Assembly (NCBI GenBank): GCA_019690095.1
Contig: JADGGD010000009.1
Coordinates: forward strand, 1-42,924
Direction of reading: 5' to 3'
Length of the DNA stretch: 42,924 bases
DNA from: Chloroflexota bacterium
GTDB taxonomy: Bacteria > Chloroflexota > UBA6077 > FW602-bin22 > CADDYW01
Shown: one piece after another, positions 42,043 to 42,924 of the stretch
Position numbering within the stretch: the stretch's first letter is position 1
Layout: each line of letters opens with the position of its first letter
Position numbers and translations under genes: made by a program
The notes under the pieces: generated by a model
Seen by the model: only the letters and a program-made list of their open reading frames with translations
Told to the model about the DNA's origin: nothing
Database searches by the model: none

Positions 42043-42103
42043 TCAGAAGATTGACCGATCATGCAGAGGCTCGCGCCATTATGTCAAAATAGCTGGCCAG
42101 ACC

Positions 42104-42924
42104 TCATACACCTTTGAATGCCCCACTGCTCACCGCGTCGATGAACTGCCGCTGGAAGAAGAGAAAGACAATAATCAGTGGCAGACTGGCTAGCGTCGCG
42201 CCCGCGATGAGGACACCGTACTCGAAGTTATAGGGACCCAGGATCGCGCTCAGCCCAACATTCAGGACGAACATATCGTTACGGCCGAGAACGATTAAGG
42301 GCCACAGGAAAGCATTCCAGGCGCCATTGAAGGAGAGGATCGTCAACACTGCAACCGCGGGGGCCAGCAACGGAAGGACGATCTGCCAGAAGATCGTTAA
42401 CTCACCGGCCCCATCGATTCGTGCTGCGTCGAGCAACTCGCTCGGTATGCTCAGGGCGTACTGGCGCATCAAAAAGATACTGAAGGCGCCGACCGCACCA
42501 GGCACGATCACCGCCAGGTAGCTGTTGTACCAGCCGATCGCCGTAATCTCGATGAACTGGGGCAGGAGGAGCACCTGGCCCGGGATCATCATCGTAAAGA
42601 GGAGCAAGACAAAGAGCGGAGTACGGAAACGGAACTCATACTTCGCAAATGCAAAGCCGGCCAGCGAGGCTAGGATGACGTTCAGCGCGGTTCCCAGGAC
42701 TGCGATGACGATCGTATTGAGGTACCAGCGTGCATAGGGAAAATCATGGAAGAGCGTCACATAGTTTGAGAGGATGGGATGCTGCGGCCAGAGGGTGATT
42801 GGGAAGCCGTAGATCTCATCGTTCGTCTTGAAGCCTGAGGAAAGCATATACAGGTAAGGGATAATCGTGGCCGCGACACCAACGAGAACCACTGCGTTGA
42901 CGATCACTGCCAGGATCCCCGACC
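42104..42924 (-). CDS. carbohydrate ABC transporter permease, MalG type (start outside window)
   Basis: The minus-strand frame is open to the window edge. A GTG at 42907 is possible, but membrane-like codons continue upstream (SGILAVIV...), so I treat the start as outside. The protein has about six hydrophobic segments, and the ABC-ATPase-contact EAA loop appears as LLDAARIDGAGELTIFWQIVLPLL. Similar MalG-type permeases import sugars or sugar alcohols with a binding protein and an ATPase. By eye this gene is noticeably less GC-rich than the rest of the window, which hints at a different origin or the far side of an insertion boundary. The 60 bases between it and the XRE remnant hold nothing I recognise. 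Confidence 0.88.
   Translation of the reverse strand, partial: SGILAVIVNAVVLVGVAATIIPYLYMLSSGFKTNDEIYGFPITLWPQHPILSNYVTLFHDFPYARWYLNTIVIAVLGTALNVILASLAGFAFAKYEFRFRTPLFVLLLFTMMIPGQVLLLPQFIEITAIGWYNSYLAVIVPGAVGAFSIFLMRQYALSIPSELLDAARIDGAGELTIFWQIVLPLLAPAVAVLTILSFNGAWNAFLWPLIVLGRNDMFVLNVGLSAILGPYNFEYGVLIAGATLASLPLIIVFLFFQRQFIDAVSSGAFKGV

Noticed and set aside
1-42924. CRISPR array or insertion sequence
   Set aside because: No regularly spaced repeats and no transposase-like reading frame were seen; the only mobile-element signs are the integrase module at the right end.

Overview
The window is GC-rich chromosomal DNA from a bacterium that reads most like a Thermomicrobia/Sphaerobacter-type Chloroflexota. 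This is inferred from the very high GC content, many GTG/TTG starts with GTGA or ATGA stop-start overlaps, a split (alpha plus beta) glycine decarboxylase, a sortase, a large Bacillus-type SRP RNA with an Alu-like domain, and a DapL-type lysine pathway. No rRNA or taxon-diagnostic marker is present, so the assignment is tentative. The interior is dense housekeeping DNA; both ends are cut by the window edge.

Layout: (1) 1-2833, the 3' part of a PfkB-family sugar-phosphate kinase, a DHA2-type drug exporter, a small zinc-finger protein and a large hairpin. (2) 2834-9947, tRNA-Thr on the minus strand, then cell-wall genes: a bifunctional PBP1A, a long coiled-coil protein, a PBP2-like protein and RodA. 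(3) 9970-12817, gcvPA-gcvPB. (4) 12898-19118, two orphan solute-binding proteins, a GNAT protein, a GT4 glycosyltransferase, trmD and a sortase. Four of these (GNAT, GT4, the second binding protein and trmD) overlap stop to start. (5) 19344-25635, ftsH, a convergent coiled-coil gene, the SRP RNA gene ffs, rsmA-ispE, an unusual structured leader and glmU. (6) 25656-28526, a CorC-like CBS protein, cytidine deaminase and a Tat-exported glycosidase-like protein. (7) 28652-32842, a lysine/diaminopimelate cluster dapA-dapB-lysA-dapL. (8) 32936-40313, a four-gene DUF58/von Willebrand A membrane cluster without a MoxR ATPase in the window. (9) 40401-42924, tRNA-Phe followed by a decayed integrase module (integrase with two frameshifts, an intact 44-residue ORF, a truncated XRE regulator) and a partial sugar ABC permease.

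Cell-envelope construction links much of the window: GlmU makes UDP-GlcNAc, the dap cluster makes diaminopimelate/lysine, RodA and PBP1A polymerise glycan, PBP1A can cross-link, and the sortase can anchor surface proteins. The most striking observation is that the PBP2-like partner of RodA has lost the transpeptidase serine and lysine (SxxK reads ATFH) and the KTG motif (reads VVG), while the neighbouring PBP1A keeps all of its motifs. This suggests a non-catalytic PBP2 that could act only as a scaffold or activator of RodA. Second is the 5' leader of glmU, a roughly 220-nt region with its own promoter, several hairpins, an intrinsic terminator just before the ribosome-binding site, and a competing long-range pairing that could act as an antiterminator. 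I could not match it to a known RNA family.
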